From positions 62,001 through 126,000 of the forward strand of contig JARGSG010000194.1 in NCBI GenBank assembly GCA_030374805.1: a stretch of DNA of 64,000 nt, written 5' to 3'. Of the stretch, positions 1 through 10,872 are shown in pieces; position 1 is the stretch's first letter, and each line of letters opens with the position of its first letter. The stretch comes from Gracilaria gracilis (lineage: Eukaryota > Rhodophyta > Florideophyceae > Gracilariales > Gracilariaceae). Both the position numbers and the translations under genes were made by a program. Below the pieces are notes generated by a model. It had not been told where the DNA came from. It saw nothing but the letters and a program-made list of their open reading frames with translations, and ran no database searches.

Positions 1-550
1 GTAATCGAACGAAGGAACCCGCTTCCAACGAACAGGATGGCAGGACAGCCGCCCAGCGGGACGTTTCACGGATAACCAAAATGGGACCCTTCGACAGGGT
101 AGGCAAGCATTGATAGCGCTGATATGCCATCTCTGCTATACCCATGGTCAAACGTCACCCCAGTGCCTTCTCTCCTTGAGAGACCTGGGCAAGTTGACGG
201 TGAACTATGAGGCCCTCACTCCAGAGGAGAAGCGTTCCGTCCCAATGACGTCGTATCTCCGGGCCAAGACGGACTTCGCCCACGTTGTACCGACAGCGCC
301 GGCCTACCACCGTGCTGCGGCGCAGCCTGCTCATCCGGTAGCACCGGTACACCGCGTCGTGGACGATCCAAACACCGCTGTTGCGGGACCCAGAGGCCAA
401 CATGCCCAAGCAATCGTGGTCGAGGAACCTGAGCAGCCGCCGCAGGCGGAAGCCCAGGGAAACTTAACGAGGGAGTCTCCCATTCGGGAGAGACGTCCTC
501 AGAGCAGAGGCTGCGGACGTCCGAGGCGACGCCGCCTCGCTCCCCGGTGA
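1..550 (+). CDS. Element A: end of gag with zinc knuckle
   Basis: The end of the gag region. A CxxC pair followed by a C-terminal Cys (ICHLCYTHGQTSPQC) resembles the retroviral CCHC nucleocapsid knuckle, and the equivalent site in element D reads ICHVCYKPGHIAPNC. The last part is proline- and arginine-rich. It meets the protease region in a different frame at a very short overlap, as in element D, which fits the frameshift expression known for many Ty3/Gypsy elements. Only the 3' part of gag is inside the window. Confidence 0.7.
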
Positions 551-1173
551 AGATCCTTTCGAGGAAAGACACCGCTGACGCGGACTCGGAACACTTGAGT
601 GTTCTTCGTCGACCGTGGATACGGGTAGAGAAAAACCGGTTCCCGTATAGAGTCCTCGTGATGGCCAAGCGTAACTATAAAGTTTACACCGACCTTGGCC
701 TCAGTACCCAGTTTATGGTGCGCACTCTCACGGTATTAGACACCCGTGCAGGACCAAACTTTGTCGTGGAGTCCCTCCTGCCACCGCTGGTGCGAACACG
801 TATTCGCCGCGAAGCGACGCCCGAAGTCGCCGACGCAAATAACAACCCGTTAACAACGGTGGGAACAATCGACTTATTCGTGCGTTTGGGGACCTCCGTG
901 GTCAAGCTCGACTTTGTGGTATGTCGGTCATTGGCTGCCCCAGTTATTTTGGGATGTGATTACTGCGACAGATTTGTCGACGCAGTCAGACCCCGCCTCA
1001 GGCGTGTGGAATTCGAAGACGGTTCGTCGGTCCCGATAGTTCGTCGGCCGCTGAAGCGTGCATCGAGGAAACAAGTTCCACTACCTGCTGCGCAGGAACC
1101 ACCACCGGCGACTCGTGAGTCCACAAAACTCCGCATCGCAGCCTCGGTATGCATTCCACCAGATCCCAAGTAA
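547..1173 (+). CDS. Element A: aspartic protease region
   Basis: Region of the retropepsin-like protease. The active-site segment is VLDTRAGPNFV, corresponding to VLDTGAGPNFL in element D and VLDTGAGPNVL in element C. A second family feature, the hydrophobic VILGCDYCDRFV stretch with its ILG core, follows about 75 residues later. In the family this enzyme matures the Gag-Pol polyprotein. Confidence 0.8.
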   Translation: MKILSRKDTADADSEHLSVLRRPWIRVEKNRFPYRVLVMAKRNYKVYTDLGLSTQFMVRTLTVLDTRAGPNFVVESLLPPLVRTRIRREATPEVADANNNPLTTVGTIDLFVRLGTSVVKLDFVVCRSLAAPVILGCDYCDRFVDAVRPRLRRVEFEDGSSVPIVRRPLKRASRKQVPLPAAQEPPPATRESTKLRIAASVCIPPDPK

Positions 1174-1739
1174 TGGTGCAGGTCCATTCCCGTCAACACG
1201 GCCTTCGGGTTATTCAACCCATTTCCTCGTTGTACGAGAAGTATCATCTCGCAGTGGCGAACGGTGTTGCACAGGTGTCACCGAATGCTCCTTTCCGGAT
1301 ACTTGTTGCCAATATTGGCAACATCCCCCAGTATCTGGTAAAGCACCAAGTCATTGGATCGGTCACACCGCACCCACTCGCGATGCTCCCTACCCGAATG
1401 ACGGCTGCCGATGTCCTCGGTTTGGTTTCCTCAAAAGAGGGCGACAATCAGGGACACCCCGACGTTCCGTCTAAGGAGGGGGAGGATACTCTCGTCACAA
1501 CTCCGGTTTCAACGGATAAATTACCGAGTGACTCGGAAGCCGCGCCTGCGCCTGAATCCGGTCCGGAACATGGCCTGACGAGCTATGACCGGATTGATCC
1601 CGTGAAGGCTCTTGAGGAGCTCGATCTCAGCCACGTGCCGGAATCACACCGTGAATGGCTGAGAGATATGTTACGGGAATTTACCCCAATGTGAGATGGA
1701 TCTCTTGGTGAGATAAATACAACGGAACACCGGATTGAT

Positions 1740-3120
1740 TTGCTACCGGACGCGCGACCCGTTTCGCAACCCCCTTACAGGGCAGGACCGAAGGCTCGGG
1801 AAGAAGAGCAGTTCCAAGTGGACAAGATGCTCCGCGCAGGCGTGATTGAGCCCGCTCAGTCACCCTGGGCGTCCCCAGTAGTACTGGCAATCAAGGCTGA
1901 CGGAACCTGGAGGTTCTGTGTCGACTACCGCCGGCTCAATGCCGTGACGATCAGGGACACGTACCCAATCCCTCGCATGGACGAGTGCATCGATTTGCTC
2001 GGTAACGCAACCGTATTCACGGCATTGGGCGCCAATTGGGGATATTTGCAAGTCCCCGTAAGGGAGGAAGACCGCGATAAGACCGCGTTTGTATGTCACT
2101 CTGGGTCTTTCCGCTTGAAGCGTATGCCGTTTGGTCTCACCAACGCCCTCGCTACATTTCAGCGTGCTATCGACATCCTGTTGAACCGCTTCAAATGGCG
2201 GACGTGTCTAGTTTACCTAGATGACATAATTGTCTTCTCCAGTAATCTGGACGATCATGTCACCCATGTAAGGGAGATAATGACCACACTGCGTGACGCA
2301 GGAATTTCCCTCAAGCTGAGTAAGTGTGAATTCTTCACAGACACCGTGAAGTACCTGGGCCACGTTATCCGTCCAGGACGGTTGTCGATCGAGGAAGCTC
2401 GAGTGAAGTCCCTTGCCAAGGCGAAGGAACCGCGAACCCAAACGGAATTGTGCTCCTTCCTGGGATTGGTCAACGTCTACCGACGGTTCCTCCAGAATTT
2501 CTCGGATATCGCGGCGCCCCTCAACGCACTACTGCGAAAAGGCCAGCCACCGAAACTGGTACCTTTCACGCCTGTCGAGACAGAGGCGTTTAACTCCTTG
2601 AAGGAGGCTGTCACATCTGCTCCGATTCTATCGTTGCCAAAACCCGGACTACCGTACTCCGTGGACACGGATTCGAGCGACTACCAAGTGGGTTGCGCTC
2701 TTTTCTAAAACACCCCCGAAGGGGAACGTAAGCTCATTGGTTACTGGTCGCGCTCGCTCAATGTTCATGAACGGAATTACTCCGTTTCGGAGAAAGAATG
2801 CCTCGCCGTTGTGTGGGCTCTGGCAACTCTTCGCCCCTATCTCATGGGTGTGCACTTCACCGTGTACACGGACCATTCCTCGCTGAGGTGATTAATGAAC
2901 ATCTCCGACCCGTCGGGACGCCTCATGTGATGGAGGCTCCGCCTAGCGGAATTCGACTTTCAAGTCGTGTATAAGAAGGAAGCGCTGAACACACAGGCCG
3001 ACGCACTGTCGAGATTACCCACGAATGGGGAAGCTCTCACCTCGGGAGACGATGAGATTCCTTGTTTCGTCGCTGACGAGGTGGACACGGAAGATCCGGA
3101 AGGTGAGCTCGACATTTAGC
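1740..3120 (+). CDS. Element A: reverse transcriptase and RNase H region
   Basis: Reverse transcriptase motifs are clear: the fingers segment [35 protein letters not shown], and the catalytic YLDDIIVFS box. The RNase H portion follows, with a [15 protein letters not shown]-like start and [10 protein letters not shown] and TDHSS signatures near 2700-2900. The segment copies element RNA into DNA and removes the RNA strand. It is part of a broken element. Confidence 0.9.
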
Positions 3121-3146
3121 CAGAAAACTGGGAATTCGACGATGAA

Positions 3147-4259
3147 TTGGACGAACTACTCGTGGCAAACGAGAATGGGGCTCACAAGCCTCTACCGGGA
3201 AATTTAGTCCCGGTAACACCGGAGGAAATGATCCGAGAACAGCATGGCGACACGTTCTGCGTGAACATTCGTGCCCGTTTAAACGGTGGTGCGGTCCTCC
3301 CATTTGAGGTGAACGATATCGGCTATGTCATAAGAATGGTCGAGTCTAACCCACAAGTGGTGGCCCCTCACACGCTGCAAACGCGGGTACTCCCACTATC
3401 GCATTACACGAAGCTGGGCGGCCACGCAGGTGGAAGGAAGTTTTACCTAACCCTGAGAAGGGACTTCTACTGGCCCGCAATGGCGGTCGATTGCTACGCA
3501 ACCGTGCGGCTCTGCACGGAGTGTGCGAAAAACCGGGTGAGGCTCCGGAAGAACTCAAAGAAGATGAGGCTATTCCCCGCAAGGGCGCCCCTCGAATTTC
3601 TCGCAATCGATATACTTGGACCCCTCCTGACGACCCGGAGAGGTCACAAGTTCTTGCTCGTAATAACGGATCGTTTCTCAAAACTGGTTCGGACTGTCAC
3701 CCTGAAGAGGATCACCGCTTTCACGGTAGCCCAGGCCTTCGTGAAGCACTGGATTTTTGTCTACGGTCCGCCCGTTCAGGTACTCTCCGATAACGGGAAA
3801 CAGTCCGCATCGCGGTTTTTCCAGGATGTATGTCGCATCCTGGATGTAAAGAACCTGTTCACTACAACCTACCACCCCCAGTGTAATGGGCAAGTCGAAC
3901 GGTTCAACGGGACGATGCTAGCATCTCTCCGTTCTTACGTGGCCGATCACCCAGAGACATGGGACCTGTACACTGACGCGCTGACGTTCGCGTACAACAC
4001 GCAGGTACATAGAATTACCGGCGTTTCACCGTTCGAGTTAGTACTCTCCCGTACCCCCCCGCCGGTGGCGTTGGAAGCACAGCCTACGCTGGGTAATTTC
4101 CCCTCTGTGGGTGACTACCGCCAGAAATGGAAGCAATGGCTATCCAAGTTGGTACCCGCCACTCGACAATCCATGGCGAGGGCTCAAGCCGCTTACAAGC
4201 GTGATTTTGATGCTCGCCTGCGAGGAAGTAACACACCGCCAGTTGAGGCGGGTACCTAA
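3147..4259 (+). CDS. Element A: integrase region
   Basis: Integrase with the N-terminal HHCC zinc domain (HYTKLGGHAGGRKFYL followed by CTECAKNR) and an rve core whose first Asp lies in EFLAIDILGPL and second in QVLSDNGKQS. The NGQVERFNGTML stretch holds the catalytic Glu. The core is preceded by a GPY-type pol spacer and followed by the tail and chromodomain. In the family it inserts the cDNA with a 5-bp target duplication. Confidence 0.9.
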   Translation: MDELLVANENGAHKPLPGNLVPVTPEEMIREQHGDTFCVNIRARLNGGAVLPFEVNDIGYVIRMVESNPQVVAPHTLQTRVLPLSHYTKLGGHAGGRKFYLTLRRDFYWPAMAVDCYATVRLCTECAKNRVRLRKNSKKMRLFPARAPLEFLAIDILGPLLTTRRGHKFLLVITDRFSKLVRTVTLKRITAFTVAQAFVKHWIFVYGPPVQVLSDNGKQSASRFFQDVCRILDVKNLFTTTYHPQCNGQVERFNGTMLASLRSYVADHPETWDLYTDALTFAYNTQVHRITGVSPFELVLSRTPPPVALEAQPTLGNFPSVGDYRQKWKQWLSKLVPATRQSMARAQAAYKRDFDARLRGSNTPPVEAGT

Positions 4260-4319
4260 GTTTTCGTACGGAAGGAAAAATATAACCCTGATAGGGAGAA
4301 ACGCCATAAGCTCTCGCCC

Positions 4320-5843
4320 GTGGCGGATGGACCATTCAAGGTAATCTCCGTCGCGGAGGACACAGTGGTAATGGAAATCAAGGACGCGCATGAGCGGATC
4401 TCCCGCGATCGCGTGGTCTTGGCCCCACCACCCTCATCTGAGGTCGTGCTGGCACCTGCCAGCCCCATGTCTACGGAATCAACAACCCCCGAAACAATCG
4501 TGCTGAATCGCCCGCTGATTCTACCACACCCGAACCGGGGACTGTCAGACCTACCGATGGACTCGGATACACCGATGATATCGGACAACATTGCTGGCCC
4601 GAATGGCCATTCCTCTGTTCAGCCCGCTCGCGGGGACTTTACCTGCGTGGCGGAACGCTCTACCCCATCTCCCGCCGCTCCGTTTAAGGAGGGGCAGGAA
4701 GTCACTTCTGCTGAAGGTAATCCGTCGTCGCAACAGGAAGAAGACATCCGTGGTACACGGCAGGGTGCTGCCACACCGGAAATCCCGTCAGACACGCCGC
4801 CCCTGGCGGAGGAGCTACACGCTGAAGCGGACAGAACAACCACACCCTTGCCCAAGACGAGCCGTGACCGTGTCCTGGTACCAGCTCAGCTGGGTTGTAA
4901 GGAACCAACCCCAATGGGGACGGCTCCGAACAATCGGTCGCACGCGCCCACCGCAACGGCGAAAGCGGCGCTGAAACCCACCGCTGGACGCGGGACGGCA
5001 ACCCCTGTACAAAGGGAGGACGACACCGCAAGGCCACCCAGTGTTGCGGAAGTTCCGATTGTCTCGGTAGACCCTGGCATCGTGGCGAGACGAAAAACGG
5101 TCACCCGGGATGATGTTCGCGTCATGGACGGAGAGGACACGCCATTCGAGGCGGAAACTCCCCAAGTAATGGGTGCGGCTCGCGCTGCACCCAGCACTGC
5201 TGGAAGTCCCACGAGGAGCTCGGAGCCACCGGAAGTAACCGTTGGGAACGAACCGCCACGGCGCGGCCACTTGGCCCGCGCCAGAAAGGACACCCTGTCC
5301 AGGGAGGCGGATCGCACCACGGCGCCCCACAGCCACAGGTCAGTGAAGTCATGTGTAAGCACGGAGGGCGCGCGTGGCGCTGCACCACTCGCAGCGCAAC
5401 GCAGGAAAGCCGCGACGAGCTCGTCGGAACCACCGTCAGTACGGGTTGAATCACGCAGACTTGCGGTTCGCCTCGAAGCACGCAGACTTGCGGTACGCAC
5501 ACCGGAAGACCCACCTCTGCGGAAGACCACCCGGTCAACCGCGACGAGCGTATCGACATCCGACCCGGGAAATTCCCCTTCGCAGGGCGATGAGCGCACA
5601 GCTGTGACGACGACTCGGCAAGGCTGGCAGGTGTACTTACAAGAGTACATCGTCGACCGAATTGTCGGGGATTCCTGGAAGCAGGAGGGTATACTACGCT
5701 ACCACGTCCGTTGGTACGGGTATGATCCGTCTCAGGACACCGCCGAGCCGATCAAGCATCTTCCACGTTCAAAGGTGGTCCAGTATCACCGTCGAACGGG
5801 AACAGCCACACCAGCTACGCTGGGAAATGCCCAAGTGGGATGA
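4320..5843 (+). CDS. Element A: integrase tail with C-terminal chromodomain
   Basis: A long low-complexity Pro/Thr/Ser/Arg-rich tail (about residues 30-420) ends in a chromodomain (EYIVDRIVGD, LRYHVRWYGYD, then the acidic and aromatic linker into EPIKHLPRSK). Element D ends pol in the same way. Chromodomains at the integrase C terminus bind methylated histone tails in chromoviruses and steer insertion. The very long spacer between integrase core and chromodomain is unusual compared with plant and fungal chromoviruses. Confidence 0.85.
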   Translation: MADGPFKVISVAEDTVVMEIKDAHERISRDRVVLAPPPSSEVVLAPASPMSTESTTPETIVLNRPLILPHPNRGLSDLPMDSDTPMISDNIAGPNGHSSVQPARGDFTCVAERSTPSPAAPFKEGQEVTSAEGNPSSQQEEDIRGTRQGAATPEIPSDTPPLAEELHAEADRTTTPLPKTSRDRVLVPAQLGCKEPTPMGTAPNNRSHAPTATAKAALKPTAGRGTATPVQREDDTARPPSVAEVPIVSVDPGIVARRKTVTRDDVRVMDGEDTPFEAETPQVMGAARAAPSTAGSPTRSSEPPEVTVGNEPPRRGHLARARKDTLSREADRTTAPHSHRSVKSCVSTEGARGAAPLAAQRRKAATSSSEPPSVRVESRRLAVRLEARRLAVRTPEDPPLRKTTRSTATSVSTSDPGNSPSQGDERTAVTTTRQGWQVYLQEYIVDRIVGDSWKQEGILRYHVRWYGYDPSQDTAEPIKHLPRSKVVQYHRRTGTATPATLGNAQVG

Positions 5844-6150
5844 GGGAGAACCGTGGAAACGGGAAGAGCTGAAAATTAGGAGTACACGTCATGGACGGGA
5901 AGAAATCACCGCTCATGCGCTGACACCCCGACCATGGTCGTGCATAATGTTTCGCGAACATACCCGAGGGTTTTTTTACCCAGCTTGCTGGTCATTACGT
6001 GGCAAGCACGGTTTTCCCTGTCGGAAGGGTGCGCATTTCCGCGCGCACCGCGTGAAGGAGCCGGTTCACTACCGGTGACTACAAGAACACGTCATAGACG
6101 GAAGGAACCCACAAGCAGGTGGTTTTTATTGCTACTATTCAGACCCAGTC
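5844..6150. other. Convergent gap between pol and antisense gene of element A
   Basis: About 300 bases separate the end of pol on the plus strand from the end of the antisense gene on the minus strand. Nothing coding is evident. The interval contains short GC-rich dyads such as CCCGAGGG, and it probably holds 3' end signals for one or both transcripts. Element D has an equivalent gap of about 270 bases. Confidence 0.5.
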
Positions 6151-7983
6151 TTACTGGTCATGACCACTCCCCTCGTTTGGAGGCTGGCCACCACCGAGGC
6201 GTTGCGCCAGGGCTTCTCGCATTGCGGATAGGTCGCCGGTCGCCGTATCGGCGCCGAGACCCACCTCTCGGAGGAACTGCGCGATGACTGCACCGCGATT
6301 CCCGCCCGTCTGGAGAGTATTGCCGGCAACCGCCGTGGAAGTCGGAACAGCCGAAGCTGACGCCGGCGCCGCAGCGGCGGGCTCAGACTCCTGTGGGACA
6401 GGTTCTTCATTCTCTGGAGGAGTGCCGACAACCATTGCGTCGTCATCACCGCCCGCCGCGTCGGATGCGTTCCCCAACATGGGTTCATTCTCCCCGCTAG
6501 AGCGGTAATAATCGTCCGAGTCGACGAACCCAATCGGATGATCGCCTGGGATTTTCCTCGGAGCATTCCGGAGTTCGGCCGCTTCATCAGCGGAAATCTC
6601 CCGTTGTTCCCACGGATCGAAGTACACAAAATCCCCCGCCAAGGCGGTATTACGCCCCAGACCTGGGCCATGTCCACCGCCGCCGGTGAGGCGGCCACTC
6701 TGCCCGATCGGGACCGCTTTCTAGTCAATACTGTCGATATAGTCGAGTAACTCGAGGACCTCTTCGGCATTAGCTTGACCCCCAAGGGGGATGGTCATGT
6801 CGAGTTGACGGATACCAACCCGCACGCGCGGAGGAAGGAACCACAGTCGGTACTGGTCGTAAGCCTCATTGAGAATGTACGCCGCGGCGCGGACGGCCCA
6901 CTCGGTGACTACAACCGACCAAAGCCCGCTACGCGGATCCCTTAGGAGGTATGACCCTAAATAGGTGAACACCGGGGGCAGCTCTATGTAGCACCCCCGG
7001 CATGCCACGAGCTGAGCCCACCAGGCTGGCAGAGGGACGTACCGACCTTGTCGGTGAGCGGGAGCAATACGCTCCACCTCCACGTTTTGATACGGAACGA
7101 AGTACCCGAAACGGGAACGGCAGCGACGCTCGAAGCGGATGAATTCCTGAAGGAAGGAGGACCGGTAACGACGCGCGAGAGAGCGGAATTCGACCCGAAT
7201 GATCGGTCGTTGCCAGCACAAGGCTTCCTGCCGCACAACCGGGAATCCTCGCCAAGCGAATGTCTCCAACGGCGACAGCCTGTCGCAATAGCTCATCTCC
7301 CCGCGGGTGCGGTACTGCTCGACGTCGAACCTCATCTCTTGCGGGATGAGGAACTCGAATGGAGCCCGGCTCTGCCGTTGGTGTCCAATCCGGACCAGCG
7401 CGGCATGAGCCTGAGCTCGGGACTCGCTCGCGTAGCGGAGAACCTGGTGTGAAGGTAAGGCAACGCGCCGGCGCCAATCCGACGAAGTGGTGACGATAGC
7501 CGGCAGGTCCCCGGGAAGGCGCTCATTGCCGTCGACGTACTGAGAAATTAGCTCGTCATCGAACACCGAGATTGGGTGGAACCACGGCGCAAGCCGGAGG
7601 CGCATAGCCTGCTGCCGATTGTGCGGGTTGAGTCCCACGAGGGAGTCGTAGGACGGCCAATTGACGCCCGCCCCGGAGCCGGTTGACGCCCCAACTTGGG
7701 AAGGGATCGCCACCGTCCCGGACGGTTGCCCCTGGTTTGCACCAGTCTGCTGCCCGCCTTGCGGTAAGGGCACGGAACGGAAGCCGGTGAATCCCCCTGA
7801 TTGGGGTTGCTGATAGCCACTCATGGTGAGGTCGATGACAGGAGTCGGAGGAGCGTGGTAGTTGGTGACCGAGGTGTCGGGAAGAGATGCTGGAGCAAGT
7901 GCAACTGCGGAGGCAGGAGTGAGCGTTGGTGGAGAACGACAAGTTGCCGGCGAGCCGGGAGAGGGCGTGCTTTTATCCTCCAT
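6151..7983 (-). CDS. Element A: antisense extra gene of unknown function
   Basis: A gene region antisense to gag-pol, lying between pol and the 3' LTR. I place the start at the Met of MEDKSTPSPG (7983), because the longer reading begins inside the LTR. The first 100 residues or so are Pro/Ser/Thr-rich and disordered. A conserved core follows with landmarks FRSVPLPQ, LAPWFHP, LPGDLP, a YRTRGEMSYCDRL stretch, WQRPIIRVEFRSL, CRSRFGYFVPYQNVEVERIA, HRQGRYVPLP and YDQYRLWFLPP. The end is acidic, has a GDFVYFDPWEQ motif and finishes with a helical FLREVGLG segment. Element D carries a clear homologue at the same place and orientation. I recognise no known family. The region looks close to whole. Confidence 0.75.
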
Positions 7984-8026
7984 GGTTGCTGCCGTCGTTT
8001 CCCTCTGTGAGGTGATACTTCCGCCT

Positions 8027-8039
8027 AAGGACGGGGATA
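8027..8039 (+). other. Element A polypurine-like tract
   Basis: AAGGACGGGGATA lies directly before the 3' LTR at the position of a polypurine tract, the primer for plus-strand synthesis. It is shorter and less pure than the tracts of elements C and D, so the call is tentative. Confidence 0.5.
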
Positions 8040-8807
8040 TGTAGTGCAACGCCGTCTTATGGAGGTTTCTGACTACTTAGTCATATTCCGACCTGTCGGG
8101 CGGTTGCTCCAAATGGGAGTACATGAATAGTAACAACCACTGTAGTGGGAAGGACACGTGGGACAAGGTTGAGCCAGGAGGTTGGCCACGTACACGTGGG
8201 ACGGGCGCCACGGCGCGCGGGTAATTACCACTGGGCGTGGGCCTAATTTAGTTAGTTTATTTCATAAGTGTTGGTGCGAGCTCACTACTTAGCCCGGCGG
8301 CGACCTCGCCGCTCTGCACAGTAAAGTTCCCCGAACCAGGGTTGGCTCTATACTTCTTCGCCTTCGGCGGTCATCAACTATTTCAAGGAGAGAGACTCCG
8401 TTGCCTACGGGTAGTGTATCCTCCCTGCGTCACCTAACAGGAACCATTCGTGGGATTGTTTTCCGCTTGTGTCGCGTTCGACCCTGTACAGGGATAACCC
8501 CGGTGTTTACCGTAGCCTTTTTGCCCTTTCCTCTTTTTCCTTCTTTCCATCCCCCGCTCTCGCGGATTCCTTTTCTCTTTCCCCACTCCCGTGGACTCGT
8601 GCCTCTCTCGAGGGCCCGTTCACCCACACACGTGTTGCCAACACCGATCCTTGCTCAACTCTCTACGCCCGTCGTGACGGCTTGGCCTCGGCTTACACCC
8701 GACTTCGTCATGCCTTGCCAGAGAGGCTCTGTCTGCTTACTACCCTCCTACGGAGGAAGATCTCGGACGTTTTCGTGGTGTCTTTCCGCCTCTGGCGTTG
8801 CACTACA
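8040..8807 (+). repeat. 3' LTR of element A
   Basis: 768-bp LTR defined by perfect 14-bp inverted ends, TGTAGTGCAACGCC at the left and GGCGTTGCACTACA at the right. The partner LTR is outside the window. Inside is a GC-rich hairpin at 8297-8312 (7-bp arms GCGGCGA and TCGCCGC). The right end adjoins Copia-derived sequence, so the LTR edge is also the nest boundary. Confidence 0.85.
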
Positions 8808-9021
8808 TGAAGTCTATTGCCCTGATTTGCTGATATTGTTGAGTGTGTAGGTTAAGCACCATGATGTTGGTAAGTGAGGTTGGGTACATGTATCGAGCGG
8901 GGTTTGCACGTGCTTCTAATTTCTTTTTGGGGCATAGATTGGGATGGTTCCGAGTTCTCCGAATGTGAATATTCTTTGAAGTGTTCGTTCTGTGCCATGC
9001 CACAGTTTGTATGGAGATGTG

Positions 9022-9963
9022 TTAATTGCTGTATGGTGAAGCAGGTTGTATTTGAAGATGGCATCTCGTGCCGCGTCTTCCTAATGGGTGTCGTCCAGTT
9101 TTGCTGTGTCGAGTGTGGCTCTGACTGTGTTCATAACGGTTCTGTTGAATCTTTCTGCTACTGAATTTTCTTGGGGCTGATTTGGCGTCCGGAGATGATG
9201 TTGCACTTCGTTCGTGTTGTATATGTCTTGCATGGTGTTTGATAGGTATTCTTTGGCGTTGTACGTACGGAAGTGTTTGAGTGGGTGGTTCATTTTGTGC
9301 TTTATGTGTTGAAGTGTTCGGTGCGGAGCTGACATATGCTCCTGGCGGGTAGTCGTGCGTTGTTCTCTTATGTGGGGCTGGGTGTAGTTTTGCGTGGCTG
9401 CACGAGCTGCAAGTGATGGCTGTTTTGGACGGGAATTCCTTTGGCATTGTTGGTAGTAGCCTCTTCGAGGCTGTGAGGGCGAGTTTGGAGGGGTTGGCAT
9501 GGTTGAGTTTTAAGTGCCAGTCATGTACTGTTTGTATCCATGAGTGTTGTCTTTTTGGCTGGGTTGGGTTGGTCATGGTTCTTAGATGCCGTGTTGTGTG
9601 TGGTTTGGTGGTTGGGTTTGTGACTAATGGGGCGGCTTCTTTGTTGGAATTCTTTTGTGTGTTCGGTGTTCGCTGAGGTGGAGCTACAATGCGTTTGTGG
9701 TCCTCGCGAGAAATGCGTGACGGTTTATATTGATATGCTCGTGCCGTATTGGCAGCGTGCAGTACTATGATTGTTCCTCTTAACTGATACTGGTTTTGTC
9801 TCCACGGTGCGCTGGCTATGAGATCCGGGGGTGTTCTTTTTGTGTTGTAAATGTATCCTTCGTTTTTTGTGAATGCCACGAGTCCGTATCGATTGGCAAA
9901 GTCTTGGACTGAGAGGAGGTTTCTTTTTATACCTTTGTTCGATACTGCTTGGGTATTGATCAT
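9022..9963 (-). CDS. Fragment B: GAG-pre-integrase and integrase region
   Basis: The beginning matches the Copia pre-integrase stretch (KRNLLSVQDFANRYGLVAF, then YIYNTKRTPP). A zinc-binding HHCC domain follows (WHLKLNHANPSKL and CSSCSHAKLH). The rve core is present only in eroded form toward 9100. It is part of a decayed element. Confidence 0.7.
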   Translation of the reverse strand: MINTQAVSNKGIKRNLLSVQDFANRYGLVAFTKNEGYIYNTKRTPPDLIASAPWRQNQYQLRGTIIVLHAANTARAYQYKPSRISREDHKRIVAPPQRTPNTQKNSNKEAAPLVTNPTTKPHTTRHLRTMTNPTQPKRQHSWIQTVHDWHLKLNHANPSKLALTASKRLLPTMPKEFPSKTAITCSSCSHAKLHPAPHKRTTHDYPPGAYVSSAPNTSTHKAQNEPPTQTLPYVQRQRIPIKHHARHIQHERSATSSPDAKSAPRKFSSRKIQQNRYEHSQSHTRHSKTGRHPLGRRGTRCHLQIQPASPYSN

Positions 9964-10011
9964 GTTATTACTGTCCTTGAGGTGGATTGTGAGGGTCCCA
10001 TGGTGGGTGCA

Positions 10012-10215
10012 CTACGGTGAATGGGATGTAGCAGTTTCGGTTAGCGTGATTGTTGGGAGTGGTTTCATTGAAGACAAGGTGGGGAGTATGTGCGTTGGGT
10101 GGGCTCCACTGTCCACTATAAACATACCATTCACTTCCGAAGCCGTTTCCGAAGATAGTTCTGCTTTTGGTGGGGCCTGGGGTGTGGCATTGCCTTGCTG
10201 AGTTTGATTTGGCAA
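10012..10215 (-). CDS. Fragment B: Copia protease remnant
   Basis: Short segment with the Copia aspartic protease active site GMFIVDSGAHPTHI. It lies between the gag region and the integrase region, as expected for Copia. The flanking reading frames are low-complexity and eroded. Confidence 0.65.
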   Translation of the reverse strand: MPNQTQQGNATPQAPPKAELSSETASEVNGMFIVDSGAHPTHILPTLSSMKPLPTITLTETATSHSP

Positions 10216-10872
10216 TGCTTGCTATGGCTCGTACGGCAATGGGGCGGGTAACGCTTGTGGTTGAAAATGGAACTGATGGTAGAGGATACTGGGATTGCGT
10301 ATAGTGTTGGTGGGAGTGGGGCTGCTGCGTAGTGTGTTTGGGGTTTCTGGAACTTGGGATGGCGTTGGTCCTTGCATTCCTGACCCGTGTGGTTGCAGAA
10401 TACACCAATGGATGTGTGAAACGTGGATAGAAGATTTGGGGGTATGCGGCGTCTTGTAGGGTTGTTGCGGGGTCCGTTTTGGCGGTAATACGGTCGTCCT
10501 CTGTATGTGTACGGAGATTGGTACTTCTGTGTTGGGGTTTGATACTATGGGACGGTAGGTCCGTAGTCCCCGATGAATCTTGGGAATGACTGGTTGCTTG
10601 GCGCAAATGTGTTCGGCTGGAAGAAAGATTGGAGGTCTTTGTACTTGCGTGTAAATTTCTTGATATTGGAGGTTTTTTTGTTAGTATGTGTGCAATAATT
10701 GGGTTATTGACGGGGTTGCTGTAATATAGTGGCGTCCACTTATGCATTACGACCACTACCTGTGAATACGTCACGACCATCTAGCTAGTATAAGTAGATA
10801 GCTCACTCCAGGAGTGGAGCTACTCTTAGTCTAGTCATCGACAGTGCGGCGGTCCTGGTTCTGTAAAGGTGT

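Larger units (their letters stand above)
1..8807 (+). mobile_element. Ty3/Gypsy chromodomain LTR element A (5' end outside window)
   Basis: Plus-strand LTR retrotransposon whose 5' LTR and most of gag lie left of the window. Parts in order are the end of gag with a zinc knuckle, aspartic protease, reverse transcriptase, RNase H, integrase, a long tail ending in a chromodomain, a convergent antisense extra gene, a purine-rich tract and a 3' LTR (8040-8807). The order protease-RT-RNase H-integrase and the chromodomain place it among chromovirus-like Ty3/Gypsy elements. Its proteins and extra gene resemble those of element D at 46911-58470, so the two belong to one lineage. It is broken by several interruptions. 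Its right LTR abuts Copia sequence, suggesting insertion into an older Copia copy. Age cannot be judged without the 5' LTR. Confidence 0.9.

Noticed and set aside
4886-5650. 254-codon minus-strand reading over the chromodomain spacer of A
   Set aside because: Shadow of a low-complexity coding region with strong third-position bias.
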